Below are positions 15,901 through 21,994 of a stretch of DNA of 21,994 nt, piece after piece. The position numbers and the translations under genes were made by a program. The notes under the pieces were generated by a model, which saw only the letters and a program-made list of their open reading frames with translations, made no database searches and was not told where the DNA came from. Position 1 is the stretch's first letter; each line of letters opens with the position of its first letter. Origin of the DNA: Oceanospirillaceae bacterium UBA7410 (GTDB lineage Bacteria; Pseudomonadota; Gammaproteobacteria; Pseudomonadales; Balneatricaceae); assembly GCA_002470565.1 (NCBI GenBank), contig DKMQ01000090.1, positions 1-21,994 of the forward strand, read 5' to 3'.

Positions 15901-16002
15901 GTTGAGTTGCTTTAATCCGTAACCGCCAGATAAAAATAGCAGTAACATTAGAAGGTTAGGAGCTACTCGGTGATTTGCAAAAAGGCTAATAAATGATTTC
16001 AT
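12904..16002 (-). CDS. RND family efflux pump, inner-membrane permease subunit
   Basis: 1032-residue proton-driven exporter of the AcrB superfamily. Hydrophobic segments lie near residues 14-30, 330-480 (a block of about five), 525-545 and 860-1020 (another block), with two large periplasmic loops between: the usual two-fold RND layout. D396-D397 in helix 4 (GIIVDDAIVVGED) match the AcrB proton-relay pair D407-D408. At the helix 10 position of AcrB Lys940 this protein has Asn930 (GIVINNSIVLL), so it belongs to a group with a different relay. It would export drugs, detergents or metabolites from the periplasm or outer leaflet; the substrate is unknown. It lies 18 bases after the adaptor gene and is clearly co-transcribed with it. 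No outer-membrane channel gene is adjacent, so a TolC-type channel elsewhere is presumably used. Confidence 0.93.
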   Translation of the reverse strand: MKSFISLFANHRVAPNLLMLLLFLSGGYGLKQLNTQFFPDFAIDVVSVYIAWPGAAAEDVQKNITIPVEQELKNVANVKKVTSSTTRGGVSIALEIESGSDFGEATNSIKQRVDAVRNLPNDAETPTVGQVIRYDAVGTLLITSNGPIYELTNLARQAERELLSRGISKINISGLPEQEIAIQIEPSTMHDLGLSLQNIAGLINNQSQDVMAGTAGRTDGSRQLRAIGKVSDVSSFEQLPLLTGDNAQLLRLGDVADISLRPKEDQGTISYEGRPAVQLEIMRSANDDTIKTAGIMNKWVIDARQRLPEGVEIAVFNEQWLLLKARISLLINNGAYGLLFVVGLLFIFLNSRVAFWVAMGIPASLLATWGVMYFIGGSINMISLFGMIMALGIIVDDAIVVGEDTLSHFQQGEAPLEAALGGAQRMMGPITASSLTTIAAFLPLLLINGIIGSILADIPIVVICVILVSLVECFLILPGHLHHALKSQANKKPARLRAWFDRGFENFKNNVFRPAVSFAIDFRLVTFSLAITTLVLAVGLLVGGRIQFAFFPSVDGDNIRANVQFSSGTPASEVASYLVKVEDALLETEAELGGDLIKERVSYFGSNKLPTAGISSTEQVALLQVELDSSKLRLISNAEFIEVWNKKIPKVPGLEKIIIDQPQSGPPGKPIEANITGASAIIMKAAALDLQTSLKVFSGVQNIDDNLPYGMEQLIFSLTPEATTLGLSSAYIGRQLQYAFDGVTVQSFYLGADEIDVRLMLKDQDRNSLATLYALPIILPTGNTVPLLELVEFSSRRGIDKFSSKDGQLTVSVKADVDVGTTNANVVIAALKEEVIPNLERQYGVNITFGGARADERDTLGDMLTGLVLALILIYIVLAWVFTSYTWPIAVMFTIPFGLTGAVLGHLVMDRDLTILSLFGLFGLSGIVINNSIVLLSFYKGFREKGMEPKAAIIEAACQRLRAVLLTSMTTIAGLTPILFEESLQAQFLIPMAISIVFGLALGTILILFVVPSMVLMLENLGALVTGKKRST

Positions 16003-16020
16003 TATGTATTTATGCTCCGA

Positions 16021-17271
16021 CTAGCGCTTTTCTACTAACAAACCGGTGACGGCATTGGGAAGCTGCGTGATTAAAATATTATCACCACTGCGTAAGTCAG
16101 CGCCTCGAACTAGAGTTAAACGTTGGCCATTGGGACTGGTCCAATCGCCTACTCGTTGGATGCTAAGTGCTTCTAAACGATCATCAACGATGCGATAAAT
16201 ACGATTTTGGCCATAGATTGCTAACGCAGGCAGTGTTATTACATTAGCTTCGGTGGGTAATTTAACCTTAAGCTGCAAGTTGCGACCTATTTCAATGTCT
16301 TGATCACGATCTAAGCTAAAGAAGGCATCAATGCCACCTTGGCTAGATGAAGCTTCTGCAGATAGTCGCTCTAAGGTGAGGCCATATGTCTTGCCATTAT
16401 GGTCAATACTGGCTTCTAATCCGCGGCCAGAATTAGCCGTTTGCATTAGGGGTAAATACCTAGCTGGAATTTGACTTCTCACTTCTAAGCTTTGGGTGTT
16501 ATAAAGCTTAACAACACGGTCACCATTTCGTACGCGATTACCTGATGCTGTATCCACACTGAGTATGCGTCCGTCAAATGGAGCAGTAATGCGAGTGCGC
16601 TCTAAGTCTAGTTGTGCAAATTCAATTTGAATTTTGCTTTGGGTTATTTGTGACTGTAGTTGAGCGATACGATTGGGGTGGTCTGCGATGGTATTTTTAC
16701 GGTTAAGTAAAGATAGCTGCTGCTGCTGAAGCACTCTTGAAGCATCTTCTAAGCGCGATGTAGGGGCTACTTTTTTTGCAACCAGTTGTTGTTGACGTTC
16801 AAAGTTTTTTTGATTGATTGCCTGGAGCTGTTGTTCTATTACAAGTGCTTGTTGGTTGGTATTATTGTTGTTAATTTCACTTTGAATACGCGCTTCAACA
16901 TCGATCAAGCTAGCTTTTCTTTGGGTTAGAGTTAAGCGCAGTTCACGGTCATCTAAAAGTACTAAAGTTTGTCCAGCTCTTACGCTATCGCCACGACCTA
17001 CGTCCACTTGGGACACAAAAGCGTTGATAGTTGAACTCAATTGAGCTGTTTCATTAGCTTGAACAGCGCCATAAAGGGTCACTTCTGGGGCAATGTCTTG
17101 TAACTTTACAACTTGGCTTGAAACTCCCCAAACTTGCTCAGTAATAGGATTGGCTGGGGCTTTTGGTTTAGAGTTTTTTAAAGAAATAAACCCCGATACG
17201 GCTGCTGCAATAATAGCAACGGGTAGAACAACCCTAGTCAAAAAGCGAAAAACTGCAGTTTTGGATATCAT
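16021..17271 (-). CDS. RND efflux periplasmic adaptor subunit (membrane fusion protein)
   Basis: 416-residue HlyD/AcrA-type adaptor that bridges the inner-membrane pump and the outer-membrane channel. An N-terminal hydrophobic anchor (about 9-28, FLTRVVLPVAIIAAAVSGFI) has no lipobox cysteine, so it is an uncleaved anchor, unlike lipoprotein AcrA. A half lipoyl motif (VDVGRGDSVRAGQTLVLLDD, about 90-109) is followed by a long Gln/Asn-rich coiled-coil hairpin (about 115-220), the second lipoyl half (TRITAPFDGRILSVDTASGNRVRNGD) and beta-barrel and membrane-proximal domains. GAAGG lies 9 bases before the ATG. Its leader contains the perfect palindrome at 17293-17308. First gene of the efflux operon; the pump gene follows. 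Confidence 0.93.
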   Translation of the reverse strand: MISKTAVFRFLTRVVLPVAIIAAAVSGFISLKNSKPKAPANPITEQVWGVSSQVVKLQDIAPEVTLYGAVQANETAQLSSTINAFVSQVDVGRGDSVRAGQTLVLLDDRELRLTLTQRKASLIDVEARIQSEINNNNTNQQALVIEQQLQAINQKNFERQQQLVAKKVAPTSRLEDASRVLQQQQLSLLNRKNTIADHPNRIAQLQSQITQSKIQIEFAQLDLERTRITAPFDGRILSVDTASGNRVRNGDRVVKLYNTQSLEVRSQIPARYLPLMQTANSGRGLEASIDHNGKTYGLTLERLSAEASSSQGGIDAFFSLDRDQDIEIGRNLQLKVKLPTEANVITLPALAIYGQNRIYRIVDDRLEALSIQRVGDWTSPNGQRLTLVRGADLRSGDNILITQLPNAVTGLLVEKR

Positions 17272-17292
17272 GAAAAAAGACCTTCATTTGAA

Positions 17293-17308
17293 ACATGTAA
17301 CTACATGT
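17293..17308. promoter_or_regulatory. Perfect 16-base palindrome, candidate repressor operator of the efflux operon
   Basis: ACATGTA (17293-17299), a 2-base centre (AC) and TACATGT (17302-17308) form an exact inverted repeat, 22 bases before the adaptor start and downstream of the proposed promoter. TetR-type repressors of RND operons commonly bind sites of this kind. The symmetry is seen directly; the regulator is unknown and not encoded nearby. Confidence 0.5.
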
Positions 17309-17335
17309 CTGTTCAGCGACTAAAACAAAGTTTAA

Positions 17336-17365
17336 ATTTTACATTAAAACATATAGGTTTGATAA
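17336..17365 (-). promoter_or_regulatory. Possible sigma-70 promoter of the efflux operon
   Basis: On the minus strand TTATCA (17365-17360), an 18-base spacer and TAAAAT (17341-17336). Transcription would start near 17329 and run through the palindrome at 17293-17308. The region is AT-rich, so other -10-like words exist. This gap (17272-17512) also holds the pdxH promoter and no supported gene. Confidence 0.35.
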
Positions 17366-17470
17366 TATTTATTAGCAGCGTGTAATAGACTTTACTTCTT
17401 TTTACGCCTGGCCTGATTCACATTTATACGATCTTTAATGTCAATGGTACCGGACTTACGCATAGCAGCA

Positions 17471-17476
17471 TATAAT
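17471..17476 (+). promoter_or_regulatory. -10 box of the pdxH promoter
   Basis: A perfect TATAAT lies 36 bases before the pdxH ATG. No good -35 box is visible at the right spacing, so an activator or a weak promoter is possible. The ribosome site AGGA (17502-17505) follows, 7 bases before the start. Confidence 0.45.
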
Positions 17477-17512
17477 AGGGTTTTGTTGGTTATTTAAAAG
17501 TAGGAAAGTGTT

Positions 17513-18157
17513 ATGTCCTCTCAAGATTACAAAGATTATAGGCGAGAGTATGAAGCGCAGGGGTTGCGCCGAGAAAACCTGGCTTTAGATCCCTGGAAAC
17601 AGTTTGCTGATTGGTTGGTAGAGGCTGAAGTAGCGTGCCCACTTGACGCTACTTCTATGGCTTTGGCAACTGTTTCTTCATCAGGCATGCCCAGTGCGCG
17701 CATCGTCCTTATGAAAAGCTATAATGAAAGTGGTTTGGTGTGGTACTCAGATAAGCGTAGTCAAAAAGGCTGCGATATTGATCATAATCCAAATGCTTCT
17801 GTTCTTTTTTATTGGCAACCCTTAGAGCGCCAAGTGCGTATTTCTGGCACGGTATGTTTTCTACCAGAAGCCACTTCAGACGCCTATTTTAAGAGCCGCC
17901 CTAGAGGGAGCCAGCTTAGTGCCGCAGCGACAGCCCAAAGCCAAGTTGTTTCAGGGTTGGCTGATCTTGAACTCAATGTAGCTAAGCTGGATGAGCGTAC
18001 TCACGATTGCTCAATAGACAGGCCTAGCCCTTGGGTAGGTTTTTGTCTTGTACCTACAAAATTCGAATTTTGGCAAGGTCAGCCTAGCCGTTTGCATGAT
18101 CGATTTCGTTATCAGCAAACAGATGACGGATGGGTAATTGATCGCTTGTCGCCATAG
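17513..18157 (+). CDS. pdxH: Pyridoxamine/pyridoxine 5'-phosphate oxidase
   Basis: 214-residue FMN enzyme that oxidises pyridoxamine or pyridoxine 5'-phosphate to pyridoxal 5'-phosphate, the last step of vitamin B6 synthesis and salvage. It aligns along its full length with E. coli PdxH (218 residues): N-terminal YRREYEAQGLRRENLALDP, FMN segment RIVLMK (63-68), LERQVRISG, SRPRGSQ, and the C-terminal FEFWQGQPSRLHDRFRYQ and IDRLSP. Two departures stand out. E. coli Arg88 of the SRK motif, an FMN-phosphate contact, is Gln84 here (RSQKG), and the usual SQIGAW is SQLSAA. The enzyme is probably still functional but may bind FMN differently. It has a clear ribosome site (AGGA, spacing 7), and rlmG follows after 29 bases on the same strand. 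Confidence 0.95.
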   Translation: MSSQDYKDYRREYEAQGLRRENLALDPWKQFADWLVEAEVACPLDATSMALATVSSSGMPSARIVLMKSYNESGLVWYSDKRSQKGCDIDHNPNASVLFYWQPLERQVRISGTVCFLPEATSDAYFKSRPRGSQLSAAATAQSQVVSGLADLELNVAKLDERTHDCSIDRPSPWVGFCLVPTKFEFWQGQPSRLHDRFRYQQTDDGWVIDRLSP

Positions 18158-18186
18158 TAGAATAACCCATATAAGTAACCTATTTT

Positions 18187-19335
18187 ATGATACAACCTTT
18201 AATGATGAGCGCCTTTGGTGAATTGGTAATAAGTAGAGTTCCAGTTACTAAAAAAGAAACGTTAAGCGCCTTTGATCAAGCGGACCTGTTGGTTTTGGAT
18301 TATCTAAAAACGCAGGCTTTGTTAAGTGTAAACTCTCGTGTGCTAGTGGTTAATGAAACGTTTGGTGCAATCACGTGTGCAGTGACTCAAGCCTTGATTG
18401 ATGTGCAAGGGTGTTTGCCCGTTTTGTGGAGTGACTCTCATATTGCTCATCTTGGATTGCAGAAAAATGCTGGTGCTAATGGATTACCTACTGCTAGTTT
18501 TACCCAAGCACAAAACACCCCCCAAGGCCCTTTTAATATCGTCATATTACGATTGCCTAAAAGCCATGCATTGCTTCGTGATCAAGTTCAAAGAATGTTG
18601 CCACAGTTATCGCCAGACGCTGTGATTATAATGCCAGTAATGGTTAAGCATATTGATAATGCTTTGTATCAATTGCTTGAATCGTTACTTGGGCCTTTAA
18701 CAACAAGTTTGGCGCGTAAAAAGGCGCGGTTGATTTTCGCTGTAAATAGTTTGGGCGTGGGAATAAATTCCCCAAAACCTCAGGAGACTTTTTGGGAACT
18801 GCCTGCTTTAGCCCTATCCCTGCAGCATTTTAGCGGTGTCTTTGGTCGAACTAAGTTGGATGCTGGCGCACAGGTTTTGTTAGATCAGTTTCCACAAGGG
18901 CCATATAAATTGGTCATCGATTTAGGTTGTGGGAACGGTATCCAAGCCATTGCTGCTGCAAAAAAGTGGCCTGACTCTAAGGTGATCGGATTTGATGAAT
19001 CCTATATGTCTGTAGCATCAGCTACCATTAACGCAACCAGCAATAACGTTGCTGATAGGTGTGAGTTTAAAGCCAACGATTGCCTAACAGGGGTAGAACC
19101 CCAAACGGCTGATTTGATTTTATGTAACCCTCCTTTTCACCAAGAAAGGGTGATGGGGGACCAAATAGCCATGCGAATGTTTGCACAGTCTGCTCAAGTG
19201 CTCACCCAAAATGGCGAGCTATGGGTGGTGGGTAATCGTCATTTAGGCTATCACGCTAAATTAAAGCGCTGGTTTGCAAGTGTTGAGCAAATAGGGGCTC
19301 ATCCAAAGTTTGTGGTCCTCAAAGCTAAGCTCTAA
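18187..19335 (+). CDS. rlmG: 23S rRNA (guanine-1835-N2) methyltransferase
   Basis: 382-residue SAM-dependent enzyme, close in length and sequence to E. coli RlmG (378), which methylates G1835 of 23S rRNA. As in RlmG and its paralogue RsmC, a degenerate N-terminal methyltransferase-like domain (about 20-200, with LVVNETFGAITCA) precedes the catalytic domain. That domain carries the SAM motif DLGCGNG (245-251), the acidic GFDES (268-272) and the base-flipping NPPFH (314-318). RlmG is preferred over RsmC because LGPLTTSLARKKARLI and the C-terminal KFVVLKA match it. No strong ribosome site precedes the ATG; further ATGs lie 5 and 6 codons in. It is probably co-transcribed with pdxH. The stop overlaps the convergent acyltransferase stop by 4 bases. 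Confidence 0.92.
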   Translation: MIQPLMMSAFGELVISRVPVTKKETLSAFDQADLLVLDYLKTQALLSVNSRVLVVNETFGAITCAVTQALIDVQGCLPVLWSDSHIAHLGLQKNAGANGLPTASFTQAQNTPQGPFNIVILRLPKSHALLRDQVQRMLPQLSPDAVIIMPVMVKHIDNALYQLLESLLGPLTTSLARKKARLIFAVNSLGVGINSPKPQETFWELPALALSLQHFSGVFGRTKLDAGAQVLLDQFPQGPYKLVIDLGCGNGIQAIAAAKKWPDSKVIGFDESYMSVASATINATSNNVADRCEFKANDCLTGVEPQTADLILCNPPFHQERVMGDQIAMRMFAQSAQVLTQNGELWVVGNRHLGYHAKLKRWFASVEQIGAHPKFVVLKAKL

Positions 19336-19952
19336 GCATCAGGCTGTTTGGTGCTGGCAATGCCCACAATATCTGGATTATAGTTGTGGGTGTTTTTCCC
19401 TTTCATTGGTCGATAAAAATTTTCTATAGCTTGCATGTCAGCTATCATGTCATCGGTAGTGTTAAACATCTTTCCAATGCCGCCAGTGCGAGTGGAGAAG
19501 TCAAAATACGCTAAAGCTAAAGGCACATTAGCTCCTTTGGCCATGTGATAAAAGCCAGTTTTCCAGCGTGTCACACTGCCTCTTGTACCTTCGGGTGCTA
19601 TGGCTAAAACCAAATTTTCATTATGAGCGTAGGCATCTATAGATGATTCTACAAAGTTTTTGCTTGCTTCGCGGTTTAAAGGAATACCTCCTAGCCAGCG
19701 CATTATAGGCCCTAAAATCCCTTCAAAAAGTGTATGTTTGGCTATAAAATACACCTTTAAGCGCAAATGAAAAGCGATGGCAATGCCTAGTGGAAAATCC
19801 CAGTTAGAGGTGTGTGGGGCGGCGATGATAAGGTAGCTGCCTGATGCTGGCGCCACATTAACGACTTTCCATCCGCCAAGCTTTAGTACTAGCCAAGAAA
19901 CTAGTCGCATAAAGTGGATAACACCTGGGGTATCGTGAATAGTAAAATGCAT
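19332..19952 (-). CDS. PlsC-like lysophospholipid acyltransferase family protein
   Basis: 206-residue acyltransferase with the two signature motifs of the glycerolipid acyltransferase superfamily: the catalytic HX4D as HTSNWD (47-52) and the substrate-binding PEGTR (120-124). A short hydrophobic stretch near the N-terminus (about 14-28) and the AKHTLFEGILGPIMRWLG segment suggest membrane association. The small size and the HTSNWDFP form are typical of the 1-acylglycerol-3-phosphate acyltransferase-like side group, not PlsC itself, so the acceptor is uncertain (lysophospholipid, ornithine lipid or similar). Its promoter is at 19985-19993. Its 3' end overlaps rlmG and contains a terminator-like hairpin for rlmG. 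Nothing next to it points to a pathway. Confidence 0.85.
   Translation of the reverse strand: MHFTIHDTPGVIHFMRLVSWLVLKLGGWKVVNVAPASGSYLIIAAPHTSNWDFPLGIAIAFHLRLKVYFIAKHTLFEGILGPIMRWLGGIPLNREASKNFVESSIDAYAHNENLVLAIAPEGTRGSVTRWKTGFYHMAKGANVPLALAYFDFSTRTGGIGKMFNTTDDMIADMQAIENFYRPMKGKNTHNYNPDIVGIASTKQPDA
19363..19397 (+). terminator. Terminator-like hairpin for rlmG, inside the acyltransferase gene
   Basis: CCCACAA (19363-19369) pairs exactly with TTGTGGG (19384-19390). TAT/ATA can extend the stem across one bulged G, leaving a 7-base loop. On the plus strand T-G-TTTTT (19391-19397) follows. It begins 28 bases after the rlmG stop and lies within the C-terminal codons of the opposing acyltransferase gene. 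Confidence 0.6.
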
Positions 19953-19984
19953 GGAATTACGGGCCTAGGGGTGATTTTTGCGGT

Positions 19985-19993
19985 ATTATAGCA
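19985..19993 (-). promoter_or_regulatory. Extended -10 promoter of the acyltransferase gene
   Basis: On the minus strand TGCTATAAT (19993-19985) combines a perfect -10 with the extended TG motif. No -35 match is seen, as is usual for extended -10 promoters. The predicted leader is about 25 bases. A perfect 10-base palindrome, GCTCATGAGC (19998-20007), lies just upstream and may be an operator or chance. Confidence 0.6.
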
Positions 19994-20023
19994 GGTCGCT
20001 CATGAGCATGAGTAATGTTTAAT

Positions 20024-20053
20024 TTTATCAGCCCTCATTAAATGATAAAGGGC
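20024..20053 (+). other. Two mutually exclusive inverted repeats ahead of slyD
   Basis: TTTATCA (20024-20030) pairs with TGATAAA (20043-20049). GCCCT (20031-20035) pairs with AGGGC (20049-20053). The arms interleave, so only one hairpin can form at a time. The second ends 5 bases before the slyD ribosome site (GGAG, 20059-20062). Whether this part is transcribed is unknown. Confidence 0.3.
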
Positions 20054-20068
20054 ATCTTGGAGTTGCAA

Positions 20069-20551
20069 ATGAAAATTGCTGAAAACAGCGTAGTTACCTT
20101 TCACTACACATTAAAAAACGGTGCAGGAGAGTTGGTTGATACATCACGTGAAGGTGAGCCTTTGCCATATCTACATGGTTCAAATAACATTGTGCAAGGC
20201 CTCGAAGAGGCGCTTGAAGGCAAGCAACTAGGAGATAAGTTGCAAGTAGAAGTGCCTCCACATTTAGGCTATGGAGAATACATGGAAGAAATGGTTCAGC
20301 AAGTGGATCGTGAGATGTTTTCTGGTATTGAATCCTTAGAAGTGGGCATGCAATTCCACGCTGAGGGCGATTCTGGCCAGCAGCAAGTAGTGACTGTAAC
20401 AGCGGTTGAAGGCGATATGGTAAGCGTAGATGGTAATCACGACCTTGCCGGTGAAACTTTGAATTTTGATGTGGAAATTATGGGTGTTAGAGTCGCAACC
20501 GAAGACGAATTGGCTAATGGTCATATTCATGGACCAGCCTGTAATCACTAA
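20069..20551 (+). CDS. slyD: FKBP-type peptidyl-prolyl cis-trans isomerase, SlyD-like
   Basis: 160-residue folding helper that isomerises X-Pro bonds. The FKBP core opens with VVTFHYTLKNGAGELVDTS and has the PLPYLHG and IVQGLEEAL motifs. The chaperone insert-in-flap (IF) domain lies at about residues 66-120 (PPHLGYGEYMEE...QFHAEG). The core closes with DLAGETLNFDVEIMGV. The tail ends GHIHGPACNH, a short His/Cys cluster that recalls the metal-binding tail of E. coli SlyD (196 residues) but is much reduced, as in other short SlyD proteins. I chose ATG 20069 because GGAG lies 6 bases upstream and MKIAENSVVTFHY is the family N-terminus; an ATG at 20042 would add 9 residues. A terminator follows at 20570. 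FklB/FkpB-type naming is the main alternative. Confidence 0.9.
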   Translation: MKIAENSVVTFHYTLKNGAGELVDTSREGEPLPYLHGSNNIVQGLEEALEGKQLGDKLQVEVPPHLGYGEYMEEMVQQVDREMFSGIESLEVGMQFHAEGDSGQQQVVTVTAVEGDMVSVDGNHDLAGETLNFDVEIMGVRVATEDELANGHIHGPACNH

Positions 20552-20569
20552 TTGAGCCAGTGTAAGTGG

Positions 20570-20591
20570 CCCCGTTAAGCGGGGTTAATTT
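20570..20591 (+). terminator. Rho-independent terminator after slyD
   Basis: CCCCG (20570-20574) and CGGGG (20580-20584) form a 5-bp GC stem with a 5-base loop, which G-U pairs can lengthen by one or two. TTAATTT follows. It lies 18 bases after the slyD stop and separates slyD from valS. The T-tract is imperfect. Confidence 0.6.
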
Positions 20592-20610
20592 AAGCTCGAC
20601 CATTTTTTGA

Positions 20611-20638
20611 TTGATAAACACCTATAACCACTTAACAT
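20611..20638 (+). promoter_or_regulatory. Probable sigma-70 promoter of valS
   Basis: TTGATA (20611-20616, five of six), a 16-base spacer and TAACAT (20633-20638, four of six). Transcription from about 20645 would leave a short leader of roughly 13 bases before the valS ATG. Confidence 0.4.
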
Positions 20639-20657
20639 AGAGCATGTGCCCAATATC

Positions 20658-21994
20658 ATGGAAAAGACATATAATCCTAGCGCCATCGAACAACAATGGT
20701 ACCAGCAGTGGGAAGATAATAATTACTTTGCCCCATCCGGTGAAGGTGTTCCTTATAGCATTGTTATTCCACCACCCAATGTCACGGGTAGTTTGCATAT
20801 GGGCCATGCTTTTCAAGACACTATTATGGATGCCTTGACGCGGTTTAAACGTATGCAAGGGCACGATACTTTGTGGCAAGTGGGTACAGACCATGCAGGC
20901 ATTGCGACACAAATGTTAGTGGAGCGCAAAGTTCAGGCTGAAGAAGGCAAAACGCGACATGATTTAGGCCGTGATAAATTCTTAGAAAAAGCATGGGAAT
21001 GGAAAGAAGAGTCAGGCGGCACTATTACTCGTCAATTACGTCGCCTGGGTGCCAGTGTAGATTGGAGTCGCGAGCGTTTCACCATGGATGATGGCTTCTA
21101 CACTGCTGTGCAAGAAGCTTTTGTGCGTTTATACGATGATGGATTGATTTATCGCGGTAAGCGTTTGGTTAATTGGGACCCAAAATTACATACTGCTATA
21201 TCTGACCTAGAAGTTATCTCTACAGATGAAAAGGGCCATATGTGGCATTTACGCTATCCTTTAGCGGCAGGGGCGACTACTTCTGAAGGCCATGACTACT
21301 TGGTCGTTGCAACCACTCGTCCAGAAACCATGTTGGGTGATGCTGCGGTCGCAGTACACCCAAAAGATGAGCGGTATCAGCACTTAATTGGTCAATTTAT
21401 TACATTGCCTTTAGTTGACCGTTTAATTCCCATTATTGCCGATGACTACGTAGATATGGAGTTTGGTACTGGTTGTGTGAAGATCACCCCGGCGCATGAC
21501 TTTAATGACTACGCTATGGGCCAAAGACATGATTTGGGTATGATCAATGTGCTTGATCATGATGCTGCCATTGTGCAAGTGCCAGATGTGTATACCACTG
21601 CTGGAAAGGTCGTCGTTGAACACGACGAAATCATTCCTCTAGCCTATCGTGGTTTGGACCGATATAAGGCGCGAGATCAAATTGTTGCAGATCTTAATGA
21701 TGTAAATTTATTGGAAGGCATCGAAGATCATGGCTTAAAGGTGCCTCGTGGGGATCGCTCAGGTTTAGTGATAGAGCCGTTGCTTACAGATCAGTGGTTT
21801 GTGAGCACAAAGCCGCTCGCGGAGCCTGCCATTGCTGCTGTAGAAGATGGTCGTATTGAATTTGTACCTAAGCAGTGGGAAAACACTTACTTTTCTTGGA
21901 TGCGTGATATTCAAGACTGGTGTATATCACGTCAGCTTTGGTGGGGGCATAGAATCCCTGCATGGTATGACGATGAAGGTAATATTTATGTGGG
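20658..21994 (+). CDS. valS: Valyl-tRNA synthetase, N-terminal part (runs off the window)
   Basis: The first 445 codons of a class I aminoacyl-tRNA synthetase that charges tRNA-Val. The reading frame is open to the last base, so the C-terminal half is missing. The N-terminus [19 protein letters not shown] is typical of ValS. The ATP-binding HIGH motif appears as [15 protein letters not shown] (38-52), followed by [11 protein letters not shown]. The editing (CP1) domain, which hydrolyses mischarged Thr-tRNA, is recognisable by [19 protein letters not shown] and [15 protein letters not shown]. The window ends within the catalytic domain, just after [16 protein letters not shown]. The KMSKS loop, anticodon-binding domain and C-terminal coiled coil lie beyond. 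The usual E. coli upstream partner holC is not here; slyD lies upstream instead. Confidence 0.97.
   Translation, partial: MEKTYNPSAIEQQWYQQWEDNNYFAPSGEGVPYSIVIPPPNVTGSLHMGHAFQDTIMDALTRFKRMQGHDTLWQVGTDHAGIATQMLVERKVQAEEGKTRHDLGRDKFLEKAWEWKEESGGTITRQLRRLGASVDWSRERFTMDDGFYTAVQEAFVRLYDDGLIYRGKRLVNWDPKLHTAISDLEVISTDEKGHMWHLRYPLAAGATTSEGHDYLVVATTRPETMLGDAAVAVHPKDERYQHLIGQFITLPLVDRLIPIIADDYVDMEFGTGCVKITPAHDFNDYAMGQRHDLGMINVLDHDAAIVQVPDVYTTAGKVVVEHDEIIPLAYRGLDRYKARDQIVADLNDVNLLEGIEDHGLKVPRGDRSGLVIEPLLTDQWFVSTKPLAEPAIAAVEDGRIEFVPKQWENTYFSWMRDIQDWCISRQLWWGHRIPAWYDDEGNIYV

Noticed and set aside
1..21994. CRISPR arrays, insertion sequences, att sites, tRNA genes, toxin-antitoxin or phage-defence genes
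   Set aside because: I looked for spaced direct repeats, transposase or integrase motifs, cloverleaf patterns and small paired genes, and found none I could support.

Overview
The window is ordinary chromosomal DNA from a gammaproteobacterium. The gene content (FabY-type initiating ketosynthase, RlmG, SlyD, DUF2489, DUF3301, DUF1244, RimI, PrfC) and the moderate, slightly AT-rich composition fit a marine relative of the Oceanospirillales/Pseudomonadales. That placement is inference from family distributions, not a computed phylogeny. I see no insertion sequence, prophage, plasmid gene, CRISPR array, tRNA or rRNA. Genes are densely packed, with no gap over 300 bases; the longest is 17272-17512.

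Region 1 (1-7481). A small membrane-anchored DUF2489 gene converges on a MalY/PatB aminotransferase gene. Then come a probable cryptic DNA polymerase III psi subunit gene (holD), rimI, a convergent SulP anion transporter, prfC and a YjjV-type TatD nuclease gene. The order holD-rimI-(x)-prfC-...-yjjV echoes the E. coli 99-minute region, here with a sulP gene between rimI and prfC.

Region 2 (7478-11822), all on the minus strand. A tight five-gene cluster (DUF1244, a small coiled-coil protein, a Bax-like glucosaminidase, YciH/SUI1, DUF3301) is followed after 86 bases by fabY. The cluster is divergent from dinB. The shared upstream region holds a LexA box that overlaps both predicted promoters.

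Region 3 (11823-17512). dinB, which most likely starts at a TTG codon, faces a two-gene RND efflux operon (adaptor then pump) on the minus strand. A perfect 16-base palindrome sits in the leader of the efflux operon. No outer-membrane factor or regulator gene is adjacent.

Region 4 (17513-21994). pdxH and rlmG are probably co-transcribed. A PlsC-like acyltransferase gene converges on rlmG, slyD diverges from the acyltransferase gene, and the window ends inside valS.

Five convergent pairs meet tail to tail (about 610, 3330, 7480, 12897 and 19333). Four overlap by 4-20 bases and one has a 13-base gap. In at least two, a terminator-like hairpin with a T-run lies inside the coding sequence of the opposing gene. 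No wholly new multi-gene system is evident. The points most worth a second look are regulatory (LexA box with divergent promoters, efflux operator, terminators inside coding sequence), plus the psi candidate and a substituted cofactor-site residue in PdxH.
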